Positions 25,430-36,774 of a DNA stretch of 64,000 nt are shown here, one piece after another. The stretch is from positions 31,920,079-31,984,078 of the forward strand of contig NC_053114.1 in NCBI RefSeq assembly GCF_010015445.1. Direction: 5' to 3'. The notes under the pieces are model-generated. The model was not told the DNA's origin. It worked only from the letters and a program-made list of their open reading frames with translations, and did no database searches. A program made the position numbers and the translations under genes. Within the stretch, counting starts at the first letter, position 1, and every line of letters begins with the position of its first letter. Source of the DNA: Perca fluviatilis (Eukaryota > Chordata > Actinopteri > Perciformes > Percidae).

Positions 25430-25640
25430 GGGGGGGGGGGAGCGGGCCGTCGCAGCAGTGCGTCCTCTGCTCTCCCGGCAGGTCACTAGCGACAGATGTT
25501 CTCAGCATATGTGGCGAATTAATTAGCCGCTAGTAAACAGAGGGGGCTGCCGCCATGAGCTGCCGGTCTGCGCTGCCGCCGAGCCGCAACGGGCCGCCTT
25601 TTGTCCAAATTCCTCTTTTCTCTCCATCCTCCTCTGGTAG
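25430..25640. promoter_or_regulatory. Candidate conserved non-coding block, GC-rich
   Basis: After a G10 run the sequence becomes GC-rich and complex, with GGCGAATTAATTAGCCGC (paired TAATTA cores in a GC palindromic context) and a CGCTGCCGCCGAGCCGC stretch. This differs sharply from the AT-rich neighbours. Possible enhancer, or distal CpG-rich regulatory element. Confidence 0.35.
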
Positions 25641-25882
25641 ATAGTTACAGGGAGCATCATTCTTTTTGATCAGTGGACCCATAATGAGTTGGGGGCCACA
25701 TGTCTGTTTGAATTGTGTGTGTGTGTCTGTGTTTCTGTGTGTGTCTGTGTGTGTGTGGTGTGTTTTTCCATCGTCGCAGTGTGTATGTAACTGTGTGCAC
25801 ATGTATGTGCATTCTGTGGATTAGCGTCTCTTGTGTTTGGAGCCAGACAAGGATCACGTCTGTGTGCGTGTGTGTGCGTAAG

Positions 25883-25883
<1 letters not shown>

Positions 25884-25930
<47 letters not shown>
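25884..25930 (+). repeat. (TG)n microsatellite
   Basis: TG run. 25714-25760 upstream is a looser GT/TCTG-rich stretch. Confidence 0.96.
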
Positions 25931-25933
<3 letters not shown>

Positions 25934-26028
25934 TACGTCAGCACCCCATCATTTGGTCATGGCAGTGAGCCTGTTTTTGTGATGAGAGATCCCCTTGATG
26001 ACCTAATTGGTTGATTGAGGTGCATCTC

Positions 26029-26167
<139 letters not shown>

Positions 26168-26259
26168 CCAGGGCCTCACATTCCCAGAACTGGGAATGTT
26201 TTCACAGCCTCAGAACAACTTGGCAGAGACTGGAAACACGTTGAGAGCTGTTTGGATAA

Positions 26260-26284
26260 ACACACACACACACACACACACACA
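26260..26284 (+). repeat. (CA)n, short
   Basis: CA run in opposite sense to the TG array 100 bp upstream. Confidence 0.93.
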
Positions 26285-27043
26285 AAGGGGCGCCATGCTG
26301 ATACACCTGGACTGTATGTGTAGCCCTTTAAAGAAAATGTAATTGTTTTTGTATCACCAAAGTATTTGGGTATATCTACATCACACTTTAAGTACCACAA
26401 CATCAAAATGTGAATCACTGATGACTGGGAGTTAACTCTATATATGGGCATTCAAATGGCAAAATATAACTGGAATTAGATAAGGCACACGTAACACTTT
26501 TGACTGAATGGTGTTTGTAAAAAGTATATAGTCGATGATCAACAGGGTTTGTGTTAGGACATGTTTTGGTGTGTGTGTGTGTGTGTGTGTGTGTGTGGCT
26601 GCAGTAATGAAGTTGTTAGTTAAAGTGGCCCCCACCCCTTGGGACTGGCTTAAGCTGTGTGTGATTGCTTAGGGATCGGGCAGATACACACACACTTATC
26701 ATTATCCACACACACACACATACACATATACTCAGAGTCATTACTCCATTACGCACATGGACTATTGATTTTCTGCCATCTTTCCATCAGGTGAGAGCTT
26801 GCCAGGGAATATGGGAATGAACGCCTGGCTAGGAAAATCAAACTGTCACTCCTCCTTTCCTCTCTTCCTCCCTTCTCTCCTTCATTACAGACAGATGACA
26901 GGTCAAAGCTGCTGCCGTTCACTTTGTTGTTTTTCCTCCATCCATCATCACTCAATCACTTCTTGCTCTCTTACATCTTCATCCAACAAATCTTTGTTTC
27001 GTCATCTCTATCTGTCTAATCTCACTTTTCTCTCTGTTTCTCT

Positions 27044-27045
<2 letters not shown>
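26285..27045. other. No gene recognised
   Basis: Contains (GT)n at 26570-26597. The rest is AT-rich, then pyrimidine-rich from 26840. Confidence 0.5.
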
Positions 27046-27142
<97 letters not shown>

Positions 27143-27158
27143 CTTTCTCTTTCTCGCT

Positions 27159-27191
<33 letters not shown>

Positions 27192-27290
27192 CCTCTTTTT
27201 TTTTATTTTTAAACCCACAAAAAAAAAAACTCCCCCCCCCCCCCCCCCTCCCCCCACACAAAAAAAAACCCTTTTTTTTTTTTTTCCCTC
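27046..27290. repeat. Poly-T / poly-C homopolymer region
   Basis: A T run of about 97 (27046-27142), a second T run of about 31 (27160-27190), then A9-11, C17, C5, A8 and T14 blocks. Homopolymers of this density are likely to be poorly assembled. Lys-rich or Phe-rich frames here are artefacts. Confidence 0.9.
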
Positions 27291-27840
27291 TTTTTCCCTA
27301 GATTTCCTCCAGTCTTCCCCCTCCCTTATTCCTCTCTACCTTCACATTCCCTTCATTCTCTTCTAATCCGTACCTTGCTACACTCCTTGTAATCACTTCT
27401 TTTCATCCCTTTTCTCTTCTTCTTCTACCCTAACCCTCTTCCCTTTCTTGGTCTTTCTCTCCGTTTCTCTGGTCAAGTTAAACATTTATGAACCACTTTT
27501 AACAAGACAAGTCTGCCATAATCCTCTCCATGACCTCGCTGCCTCATCTTCCTTTCCTTTCCCTTCCTTCCATATGCTCTCCTCCCATTTAAACTCCTCA
27601 CCATGCTCTCTCCTCCATCTACCTCCTCAATCTCTTTTCTCTCTCCTTACTCCCCCTCTCGTCACATGCTAAGCATTCCTCACCCCTTTATACCGTTCTC
27701 TCTCTTTCTTTCTCTCTCTCTCTCTCACCGGTTCACCTCCTGTCCTCCTCTTCTCCCCTCCACACTTTATCTCTCCCCTCCTTCACCTCCTGTGTCTCCT
27801 CCCTCCTCACCTCTCCTCCCTGAGAGGAGGATATGGGATC
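27291..27840. repeat. Pyrimidine-rich low-complexity DNA
   Basis: About 550 bp of CT-rich sequence with CTCC/TTCC words. No coding pattern beyond Ser/Pro/Leu frames driven by composition. Confidence 0.8.
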
Positions 27841-28450
27841 AGAGGATGTAATTCACTGACAAGGGTATCTATATTTAATATTAATGGGCGCATAGGAACC
27901 TTCACTCTCACACTCACACACACATATGGACACACACATGCTCGGTGCCAAATAAAGAGTGATCAGAGGCTGTGTAAGGTGCTGCGTTGTAGCCCCCAGG
28001 ATAGACGCCTTGTGGACACACACACACACACATACACACACACACATACACACCTACCTGTGTAGCGCTTGGCGCCCCAGGATGGATGTGGCATCATTAG
28101 GCAGAGGAGTGTGGCCATTCTCAGCAGAAACGGCCACGCCGGCGGTACACATCAATCTAGCACCGCACGCTCCCTCAGATACTGTCCCTTTCACACAAAC
28201 ACTCACAAACACAGAGAGAGAGGAAAAGCAACACAGGAGAGCGAGTGAGGGTTTTTGTACAAACATATACTGTACACACACACTCACACACACACACACA
28301 CACACACATACATACATACACACACTCCTTGGGCCTTGTAATGTATCTGGCGCTATCTGCCTCGCTCTGTCTTTCTCTTTCACACACACACAAACACACA
28401 CACACTTCCTTTGTCTAATTTATTTACTGTTGGAAAGTGCCACCAAGGAG
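27841..28450. promoter_or_regulatory. CA-rich sequence with CNE-like block at 28060-28190
   Basis: CA runs at 28015-28050, 28285-28309 and 28380-28405 surround a unique block with TGGCATCATTAGGCAG and CGGCCACGCCGGCGG. The block is a candidate regulatory island only. Confidence 0.25.
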
Positions 28451-28740
28451 AAAGGGACAGAGAAGGAGAAAAATAGTGTTCATCTTCTTCTCTGCACTTG
28501 TCTATTCTTTCATTCTCTTTTTTCTCGTGTCATGTTCTCTTTTCTTTACTTGCTTTGATATAACTTCTGAGTGTCACTGATTGATTAGTTCTTGTAGAGT
28601 AAGTGCAATCCATGTGCATATAACACATTGCACAATAAATAACCTTTGGAAATTATTCTAAATTAGTGAAAAGAATAGTTTCACATATGTACACTAATCC
28701 AAGTACTTTCTGTACATTGCATGTTTGCTTATAGGGGATT
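28451..28740. other. No feature seen
   Basis: AT-rich unique sequence. Confidence 0.5.
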
Positions 28741-28960
28741 CAAACAGTTCAGTTCAAATCTTTTTTATTGTCCCACAATATATAATTTCTTTGTAGCAAG
28801 ACATCTTAGCAAAAACACACAAAAAGAAACACAATTAAAAACACAGTAAAACAATAAGGTAGCTTTAAGACATTAAAAGCGCTGGTACTGTATGAATAAT
28901 ATACAATATAGCCTATGTTAAAATCCCATGGATTAGGGTGGCTTTGTGGTGTAAGAACTG
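28741..28960 (-). mobile_element. Possible LINE 3'-end remnant
   Basis: TTTTTTATTGTCCCACAATA followed by AATTTCTTTGTAGCAAGACA and A-rich CACAATTAAAAACACAGTAA resembles the reversed 3' end of teleost CR1/Rex-type LINEs. No reverse-transcriptase frame is present. The family is not assigned. Confidence 0.4.
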
Positions 28961-29982
28961 TTTTTTCTACGTCTAAATCTGCCACTTTCTGACCTGTTTG
29001 AACAAAATGACACTAACTTTACTGTTTACTTATTACACATCTTTGCTGACATGAAAGTAAAGCACAAAATATTTGTAGCCTTCTTTTAAAATTGATACAC
29101 ACCTTTGATATAAAACACCCTCTACTGTTACAAAGTCACTGAACACTTGCCTTCTGCTGGTATAGTACCTAATCCTTACTGACCTGCTCTTTCAAAGGTA
29201 TATTGTACACTGGTGAATATGAGTTATATTTATCCATTTATTTACTAACATACTCCAAGGACATCAAACACATTTTATTAATTATTTGGTATTTTTTTGC
29301 ATTACACATTTTCTAGCATGTTCTGAAAAGTGTCACTAAAATATAATACAGCAACATAATCTACAAGTTTGTGGACAGAGCAATATGTTTTACTGCTGAA
29401 CACCAAAGATACAGTATGTGTCTCAAGGGGAACATTATGGGGGATATTCTATCTTGGAAATTTTCCATTTATATTTATGTTACGAATTTACATTTTGAAT
29501 AACATTTTCCAGGTACTGCATGTCTGTTTTTCCATCAATTTTAAAATGTTCCTCACGTCCTAAAAATCTCCATATCTGTTGTTTTTTGGCTGCGGCGTGT
29601 GTGTTCAATGATTTAACAGCAACATATTACAGAGAAAAATCACACACATTGCTGCTTTAATATGGTGATTTCTAAAGTAAAAAGTTTTATCTTGTGTATA
29701 CGCTTCAGGTGTTTCAATGTATTTTAGTGTTTTCCTTGTGCTAATGATCTCCATATCAGAGTTGTTGAGAATAACGAGCGTCTACTGCAGATACCATCTG
29801 CCTGCGGGCTACACACAGTCTGGTTTGTGTGTGTGTGTGTGGTTTCTCCTTGGCTTCAATTGATCTGTGGGTATCATACTGTATCAAGTAATAGAATGCT
29901 TTGGGACAGGGGCAATATTTAAATGAAGGGGACAAGTGTGCACATGCATGGACACAAATATCTACCTGTGTTTGTGCCTATG

Positions 29983-29986
<4 letters not shown>
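28961..29986. other. No gene; AT-rich
   Basis: No recognisable feature apart from a short GT run at 29826-29841. Confidence 0.5.

Positions 29987-30051
<65 letters not shown>
29987..30051 (+). repeat. (TG)n microsatellite, about 65 bp
   Basis: Uninterrupted TG run. Confidence 0.97.
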
Positions 30052-30052
<1 letters not shown>

Positions 30053-30059
30053 GAAATAA

Positions 30060-30235
30060 AAAGAGAGCGGTCATGGGACGAGTGCAGAGCAGAGTTTCTC
30101 TCTGTTCCTCCAGCCGACAAATGAATAGACGGCCCTATTGGTAATCAATGGTAAAACTCGAGCCATTGAACAACTGTCTGCCTTTTCAATTGTGTCCCGT
30201 TTGAGAAACAATTTGACAATAACGTCAGCTTGGGA
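30060..30235. promoter_or_regulatory. Candidate conserved non-coding block
   Basis: Repeat-free block between two TG arrays with ATTGGTAATCAATGG and AACAATTTGACAATAACG (SOX-like ACAAT and homeodomain-like cores). Inference from motif density. Confidence 0.3.
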
Positions 30236-30310
30236 AAAAAAGACACACAGTCAATATACAGGGAGAGCCATGTGAAGGACAATTTAGTGAGCGTCGCCAT
30301 CTATATCATC

Positions 30311-30314
<4 letters not shown>

Positions 30315-30353
<39 letters not shown>
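30315..30353 (+). repeat. (TG)n microsatellite
   Basis: TG run, about 39 bp. Confidence 0.96.
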
Positions 30354-30354
<1 letters not shown>

Positions 30355-30451
30355 CTTTGTCTCAGTGATTTTTTGGACAGCACTGACAACAGAGCATTGT
30401 ATACCCTTCACTGATAAACAGCTTCCAGAGTCATTAAAATAGAGTTAGTGT

Positions 30452-30452
<1 letters not shown>

Positions 30453-30505
<53 letters not shown>

Positions 30506-30521
30506 ACACACACACACACAC
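30453..30521 (+). repeat. (CA)n microsatellite, about 69 bp
   Basis: CA run with one T interruption, inverted relative to the TG array 100 bp upstream. Confidence 0.97.
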
Positions 30522-31148
30522 TCAGGTGCAGAGAGGTGAAACTACATGAGACCAAAGACAAATGTTTCAAATAGAAATTTAATCACAGCTCTTGCACAGC
30601 TGAAATTCAATTTAATACATCAAGTTCAAATGAGGGATGGATTTATTCAGATTGTGGAATGATGAAGGAATTAAATGAAAATTATTGTATAGCTTTAGAT
30701 AAGAAGATGGATATCAAAAGCATTACACCTTATCATTAGAGTCTTTATGTTGGGACAAATATGCTCATAAAAACTAGTTGAGAAATGATATTGTAAATGT
30801 TTTGCTTAACTACTCCTTGCACCTTAAATAATTTATCAGGTACAAACACGATGTGGTAGTACTATATAAATGCAAACAAAATATTTAAATGACAATGCTG
30901 ATGGCTGATTTAAACATGAATACATAAATACATACATTTGCAAAAAATTAAAGATGAGGAATAATGTCTGTCTCAACCATAATAATAAACATGTCATTCA
31001 AAATAATTTTAAATTTTTATTTTCATTTTCAAATACAATATTTATAGCATTTACAAAAAAACTACTATGCATAGTTTGTAAGATCTCAAACTTTTTGCAC
31101 ATGCAAATGTTTTCATTACAATCTTACTCTTCTATTGTAGCCCTACAA

Positions 31149-31150
<2 letters not shown>
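30522..31150. other. No gene; AT-rich
   Basis: Very AT-rich unique sequence; nothing recognised. Confidence 0.5.

Positions 31151-31222
<72 letters not shown>
31151..31222 (+). repeat. (TC)n microsatellite, about 72 bp
   Basis: Uninterrupted TC run. Confidence 0.98.
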
Positions 31223-31225
<3 letters not shown>

Positions 31226-32164
31226 TCCCTTGCTGCCATCTTTTGTTCCATCCTACATGGGACTGCGGTTCTCAGACATTCTTCGGAGGATAAGGTTTAA
31301 ACACAAAGAGCTTTTGCGCACGAGCGTGGAGAATTGCACACACTTCTATTCCTGTGCATATCTGGCTGCCGAAGGATGTGATTGCGCGGTAGTCAACGGT
31401 GTTGTGTTCTTTTTTAGAGTGAACACATGTTTTCATGACCATTATTCAAAGTTTTTGATTCTAGACACATGCACACCATACTGTCTTAAGTTGTTAGTGC
31501 TCAAATTGTTACAGTGTGTGTATACAGTGTGTGTGGTTGATTAAGACAGGGTTCTCCAGGGCTTTGCCCCCCTCCCATCCATCAGTTTGATAAGTCCCTG
31601 GACGGGCAACATATTGCCTGGGACGCAAAGACACGGCCGGGGATATCAATTTCACCTGTCTGTATGTGCTGTCACACACGCTAACATAACTACATACTGT
31701 CAGATACACACACTGTAGTAGGCAACCACACAGGGTGTAACACATAAAGTAACAGACTAATTTCAGCACACACACCACACACGCACACTCGACCCCAAAA
31801 CATCTGAGGGGAGAGCAGAGGTGAAGGGGAAAGGGGAGAGTAAAGGTGTGTCTGGTGTGTGTGTGTGTGTGTGTGTGTGAGTGTGTGTGTTAATCATTGT
31901 TCATTTTCAGTTATTATATCTTTTTACAATCATCCTCACTTTTGGCTCCATATAAGGTAAGGGCGTTTGTTTAGCCCTCAATTCTGTAAGTGTGAATCTT
32001 GTTCTTTACAAATAAAAACTTTCAGGCTGTGACCAAAAATTTAATAAATTCAATCTTGCCATTCCCTTGGGTATTGTAAGTTTATTTATAGGCTTCCAAA
32101 CTGCAACCCAGACCCAGACTGGCCCTGTTTATCCCATTAGCCATGGACTCAGCGGCCAGGCCTC

Positions 32165-32168
<4 letters not shown>
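31223..32168. other. No gene; short GT array inside
   Basis: 31223-31540 is open in one frame (continuing across the TC run) but shows no domain. (GT)n lies at 31855-31890 with one A. 31911-31956 is bounded by splice-like signals but is short. Confidence 0.4.

Positions 32169-32205
<37 letters not shown>
32169..32205 (+). repeat. (TG)n microsatellite
   Basis: TG run, about 37 bp. Confidence 0.96.
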
Positions 32206-32207
<2 letters not shown>

Positions 32208-32947
32208 ATGTGGATCAATAACCATCCTAGAGGTGTGGATAGTGAGGGGCAAGGTGAGGGTCAGGGTTAGCCGCACAGTGTTAGGGAAATAAGTGGATAA
32301 ACAGATAAGAAAGAGATTGAGAGAAACTGAAGTAAATGCCTTACAGGAGAGAAATTGAGAGAAAGAGAAACAAGGAGATATTGACTTAAAGTGGAATTAT
32401 GTATCATCACATGAATTATTGGATTGTTTCATGTTTTCTAGTAAGTACTCATACATATTTGAGAGAGGTGGCAACGTTTGCACCTCGAAAATTTTTGTGT
32501 ACATCTATCACATTTTTGTTGCTTGTTTCTGATATTTTGTTATAGATGAAGAAGAGTTAGATTATGTTGACATCTGTATCTGTTTTCCCACACTTAATAC
32601 TGAACAAAACATAGTGCTATAGATATTTAGTAAAATCTTCACAGACTCCTCACAGATAATGCAACATATAGTGTCTTACTGTTTTCTTTTTCTACCCCGC
32701 TTACGAATGCAGAAAACGTTTGTGAATATAAAAAATAATAATAAGGTATTTAGGTATTATCATGATCATATCACCTTTGGAAAAAAAATTTAACAATATG
32801 GCAATCCAAAGTGTTACATGGAGACATAGTGTTGAGGCAAGGTGGAAAATACCAATTCTTTTAATGTCATGCTTTTTTTGTAGCAGTTACTCAGGTTGCC
32901 TTCACAGCTGACAAACTTATTTTTCCAGTGATGGCTTCATCTGTCAA
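32206..32947. other. No gene; AT-rich
   Basis: Nothing recognised apart from low-complexity GAGA words at 32310-32370. Confidence 0.5.
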
Positions 32948-32958
32948 CCCCCCCCCCC

Positions 32959-32992
<34 letters not shown>

Positions 32993-32993
32993 C
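32948..32993 (+). repeat. C-run plus (CA)n
   Basis: A run of about 11 C leads into a CA run. Confidence 0.95.
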
Positions 32994-33489
32994 CACACTC
33001 CAGCACGCACGGCGACTACTAGATTTTGCTCTCTACGTAATTGAATCAAATTCTCCACCACCAAAAAAAAAAAAACAGTCTAGCGTCAGCATCTTCTGTT
33101 CCTTTTTGCATGGCCACTGATTGTCCTTCCTCCTCAACTCTGCAAACTATAATTGCACAAATTATTCTACAGGCCAGAATGAACTGGCCAAACCTTCAGT
33201 TCTCACAGAGACAACAGGAAGTGTACTTGCTATATTTCTCTCTCTCACTTTCTCCTGCTCTGATCATCTCTCTCATACATGCTAACTTAGGTTTTCCACA
33301 TAGCATAACCATGTCAAATGAAGTCCACAGACACACACACACACACACATACAAATGTGTGCGCACACAGTCCTATTGTCATGATAATGGGTTCTGTGTT
33401 GTTGGCTTTAGGGTCAGGAGGTCAACATAAGCTTCTTAATGGACTGTGAAATAACCCTAACTGCATTAACCTCCCAGATCTCTCTCTCT
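32994..33489. other. No gene recognised
   Basis: Unique sequence with an A13 run near 33063 and a short CA run at 33330-33349. Confidence 0.5.
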
Positions 33490-33493
33490 CACA

Positions 33494-33532
<39 letters not shown>
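33490..33532 (+). repeat. (CA)n microsatellite
   Basis: CA run with one T interruption. Confidence 0.96.
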
Positions 33533-33536
<4 letters not shown>

Positions 33537-33815
33537 ATGCATTCTCATACATATAAGTGTATACATGCAGACACACATGCACACATACACTGCTCCCCCA
33601 CACATAAACACGCAGAAGCTGAGATGCGATTGGATTGGTCTTTAATTGGCGGGGCGATCACACCTTGACGATGGAGAGAAGATCCTTCAATCAGATGGAG
33701 TGATGGAGCGAGGGATGGAGAGGAGGGAGGACGGGAGTAATAGATGGATGGAAAACAAATGAGCGAGCCTAAAAAGAGGACACTGTTGTCACAGAGGACC
33801 CACACACAAACCCCC

Positions 33816-33818
<3 letters not shown>

Positions 33819-33852
<34 letters not shown>

Positions 33853-33908
33853 CACACACACACACACACACACCACACACACACACATACACACACGCAC
33901 ACACACAT
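33819..33908 (+). repeat. (CA)n microsatellite, about 90 bp, imperfect
   Basis: CA run with several AA/CC/T/G interruptions. Confidence 0.96.
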
Positions 33909-34678
33909 TCTCAGGCTTACATTAGGATAATGTGCTGTGCAAATACTGCTTTGCCATTTAGAGTGTATTAGAAAGTGGATGATGTTGAAGTGCAAGCTGG
34001 GTTGGTATATGCGGAGCCAGTGAGAGGCTGCCACTGGCTAAGTTTGACCTCAGCCCAGTGTCATTCTCCATATGCTCTCCTCCAATACAATTATTCCACT
34101 CTGTCTTTGCTGTTATTAGGTGGGAAAGGGGAGTCTATCTAATCAGATTTTTTTGTTTTAGAATTTATTTTCTTTTAAAGGTGTTTCAGGGCTTACCGTC
34201 AAGCACTGAAAGCTAATTGTACTCTCGTACCAAATAAAAAATACCAAATAATTAGAAAAATTTAAACATGCGATATTGCCAACAAGCTTTTAAGACTAAA
34301 TCCATTTCAAATTTCTTCTCTCCTCTCATCTTGCTCCTCCTGTGTCTCCCTAAGAGGGGATCACAAAGGATTTTGGGGGGGATTTAGCTCTGTGTCTTAA
34401 ATCAGTCTTAATTTTTGCTCTCTGCCATTAAAGAGCCGCCATTAAGCTCCTGTCTTCTCGCCTCATTTCCCTCTTCCTCTTGTTTCACTTTTTCAATTTG
34501 TGTGAGAGGGGGAGTTCACTCCTCATAAAATTTCACTTTGGCCAACCTATCATTTGCATCTGAGCCAATAAATAGCAATTAGCATTAACAATTAAACCAG
34601 CCAGTGGAACCGCAGGCAGCTCCCTGAGATGGCCTGATGGATGGGAAGGTGGATAGAAAGGAAGGGAGGGAAGGTTTA

Positions 34679-34680
<2 letters not shown>
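33909..34680. promoter_or_regulatory. No gene; CNE-like block at 34330-34640
   Basis: 34330-34640 is complex and repeat-free with GCCATTAAAGAGCCGCCATTAAGC, a doubled CCATTAA motif in CCGCC context, and AATAGCAATTAGCATTAACAATTAAACC, a dense run of homeodomain-like cores. Candidate enhancer; conservation untested. Confidence 0.35.
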
Positions 34681-34681
<1 letters not shown>

Positions 34682-34731
<50 letters not shown>

Positions 34732-34738
34732 GGGGGGG
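34682..34738 (+). repeat. (TG)n plus G-run
   Basis: TG run to 34729 followed by nine or more G. Confidence 0.97.
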
Positions 34739-34831
34739 ACTACATGAACTCTCACAGGGCATTCCAGTATATCTTGCACTTTCATTTTCTTTGCTAAGCT
34801 AATTTATCTACTGTCTCAGTGGCCTAATCAC

Positions 34832-34832
<1 letters not shown>

Positions 34833-34906
<74 letters not shown>
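34833..34906 (+). repeat. (CA)n microsatellite, about 74 bp
   Basis: Uninterrupted CA run, inverted relative to the TG run at 34682. Confidence 0.98.
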
Positions 34907-34909
<3 letters not shown>

Positions 34910-35280
34910 GGCCGAAATGCCAAGCTGGCATGCCATTTTCTGCTCAAATATCGCACAAATTTGACTTGTTAATTACAATCATTAAATACCAACTGTTTCC
35001 GGCGCTCCATCTTATTTTATAGTTCTGTTTTTCAGCACCACCGCACAGTTTTTCGTATTCATTCATGAAGAGCTGATGTAATGAGGCCACCCCTGGCCTG
35101 ATAATGTCTGTTGTGTCAAATTGTGTTGCTATTAACGCATTTTTAGTTGAGACTGATATTTTTAACACAAGAGGTGTGATGTTCTGCCTATTGATCCCCA
35201 AAGGCGAGATTTGTTGTCTTGGGATATGTTGAAAAATTTATCCAAGTCGGTGTCTCGCTGCATCTTGCAAAGGATTACTG
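34907..35280. promoter_or_regulatory. Candidate conserved non-coding block
   Basis: About 370 bp of complex unique sequence starting sharply at the end of a CA array, with GACTTGTTAATTACAATCAT and GAAGAGCTGATGTAATGAGG. No frame has coding character. It is one of the stronger CNE-like islands here by appearance alone. Confidence 0.35.
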
Positions 35281-35945
35281 CACACAGAAATAACCAAAAA
35301 TGAAACTAAGATATAACAGGGTTAAAGTACCCCACGCTATTCGAAACTGAGGGCTCACTGAACCAGAGCGATCGGGAAGCCAAGGGCATCGCTTGAAGAC
35401 GTTTTTAACACACACAAAAAAACTTGAAATATGTATCTTGTAATTATAACTTAGAATCTCATGATCACAAAATAAAGATTTCATAATTATGAGAGAAAAA
35501 GCTCGTAATTCTCATAATCTTGCACTCACAAGAAAACTAAACAAGATATTTGCCTTGTTATCTTTAGATATGGATCTCGCAGTTATGAGATTTTTCTCTT
35601 AATCTCACGACAATTTCTCACAATTAGAAGGTAAGAAAGTAGGCTAATTTACGAGAACAAGTTTCTCCTTTTTTTCTTTAATGAATCAAATTCACTCTTG
35701 TACATGTTTGTCCGAAATGTGCACCCTGTCTCCATGTCTGCTACCCCCTGTGTTCACCTCCACTGTGCCGGCGGTGAGAATATTGTTGGTGGCTGGTGAC
35801 GATCAGTCCATCTCCATACATTAATCACCACCAATAGAAAGCCCTGACACAGCAACTACAGCAGTGCCACTGCCCTGCCTAACAAAGCATAGAGCAAGGA
35901 CACACAGCGCCAACAGCGGAAAGACAGAAAAGAGGAAGAGAGGGA

Positions 35946-35948
<3 letters not shown>
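35281..35948. repeat. No gene; degenerate TAATTATGAGA minisatellite at 35430-35625
   Basis: Words such as TAATTATGAGA, GTAATTCTCATAA and CAGTTATGAGATT recur in both orientations across about 195 bp, suggesting an old AT-rich minisatellite or foldback repeat. Confidence 0.5.

Positions 35949-35997
<49 letters not shown>
35949..35997 (+). repeat. (TG)n microsatellite
   Basis: TG run, about 49 bp, within an AG-rich context. Confidence 0.97.
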
Positions 35998-35998
<1 letters not shown>

Positions 35999-36079
35999 GG
36001 GTCGACGGTGCAGAGAAAGAAAGAGAGAAGGGGAACTAGATGGGGAAATATGGAAATGTAGAAAGAAAACAATCATGCT

Positions 36080-36450
36080 TTATGTTTCCCCCTCTGTCCT
36101 AACCTCTCTCTTTTTGTCTCTCTTTCTCCGTCTCTCTTTTTCTCTTGTTCTCCTGGTTTTTATTGTTATTACCACGGCAGCGCCATTAGAGAGCTCTACG
36201 TTCTTCTCCACTGGAGCAATAAATGAAGAGGGCCTCACTCCTTTTTTCTCCTCATCCTCTCCTTTCTTATCCCTTCTTCAGGTCCCAGCTCGACTCCTTT
36301 TTCACCTCTCGTCGCCTACTTCTCAGTTCTCGTTTCCTCACTGCTCTCGTCCTTTCCCATTACCAATCGTATTCTCATTCCTTCTCTTTTCTTCTCGTTT
36401 AGTCCTATTCACCTTCTTGTGTCTCTCCTCTTTTTTTCTGGTGTTTAGTT
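36080..36450. repeat. Pyrimidine-rich low-complexity DNA
   Basis: CT-rich sequence leading into the TTTC array. The Ser/Phe/Leu frame over it is compositional. Confidence 0.75.
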
Positions 36451-36452
36451 TT

Positions 36453-36520
<68 letters not shown>

Positions 36521-36522
36521 TT
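36451..36522 (+). repeat. (TTTC)n microsatellite, about 72 bp
   Basis: Uninterrupted tetranucleotide array. Confidence 0.97.
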
Positions 36523-36605
36523 CTCGTAAAATGTGTTCTTTTCTTCTTTTCAGTAATCTGTTCTAATGGCAGACTATCGTAATCCACCCAATACAAACCT
36601 CATCA

Positions 36606-36661
<56 letters not shown>

Positions 36662-36681
36662 ACACACACACACACACACAA
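36606..36681 (+). repeat. (CA)n microsatellite, about 76 bp
   Basis: CA run with one T interruption. Confidence 0.97.
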
Positions 36682-36750
36682 GGAACCGATGTTGCAGCCA
36701 TGACAAATCACCCTCTGTGATTAAATGCTACAATGTACAATGGGAACACG

Positions 36751-36774
36751 TTGGACCATTAATTAATGGTCCAA
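36751..36774. repeat. 24-bp perfect loopless palindrome
   Basis: TTGGACCATTAA is followed immediately by its exact reverse complement. No flanking direct repeat is seen. The centre is TTAATTAA. Confidence 0.9.

Noticed and set aside
26979..27261. Lys-rich and Phe-rich frames over the poly-T block
   Set aside because: Homopolymer artefact with likely assembly error.
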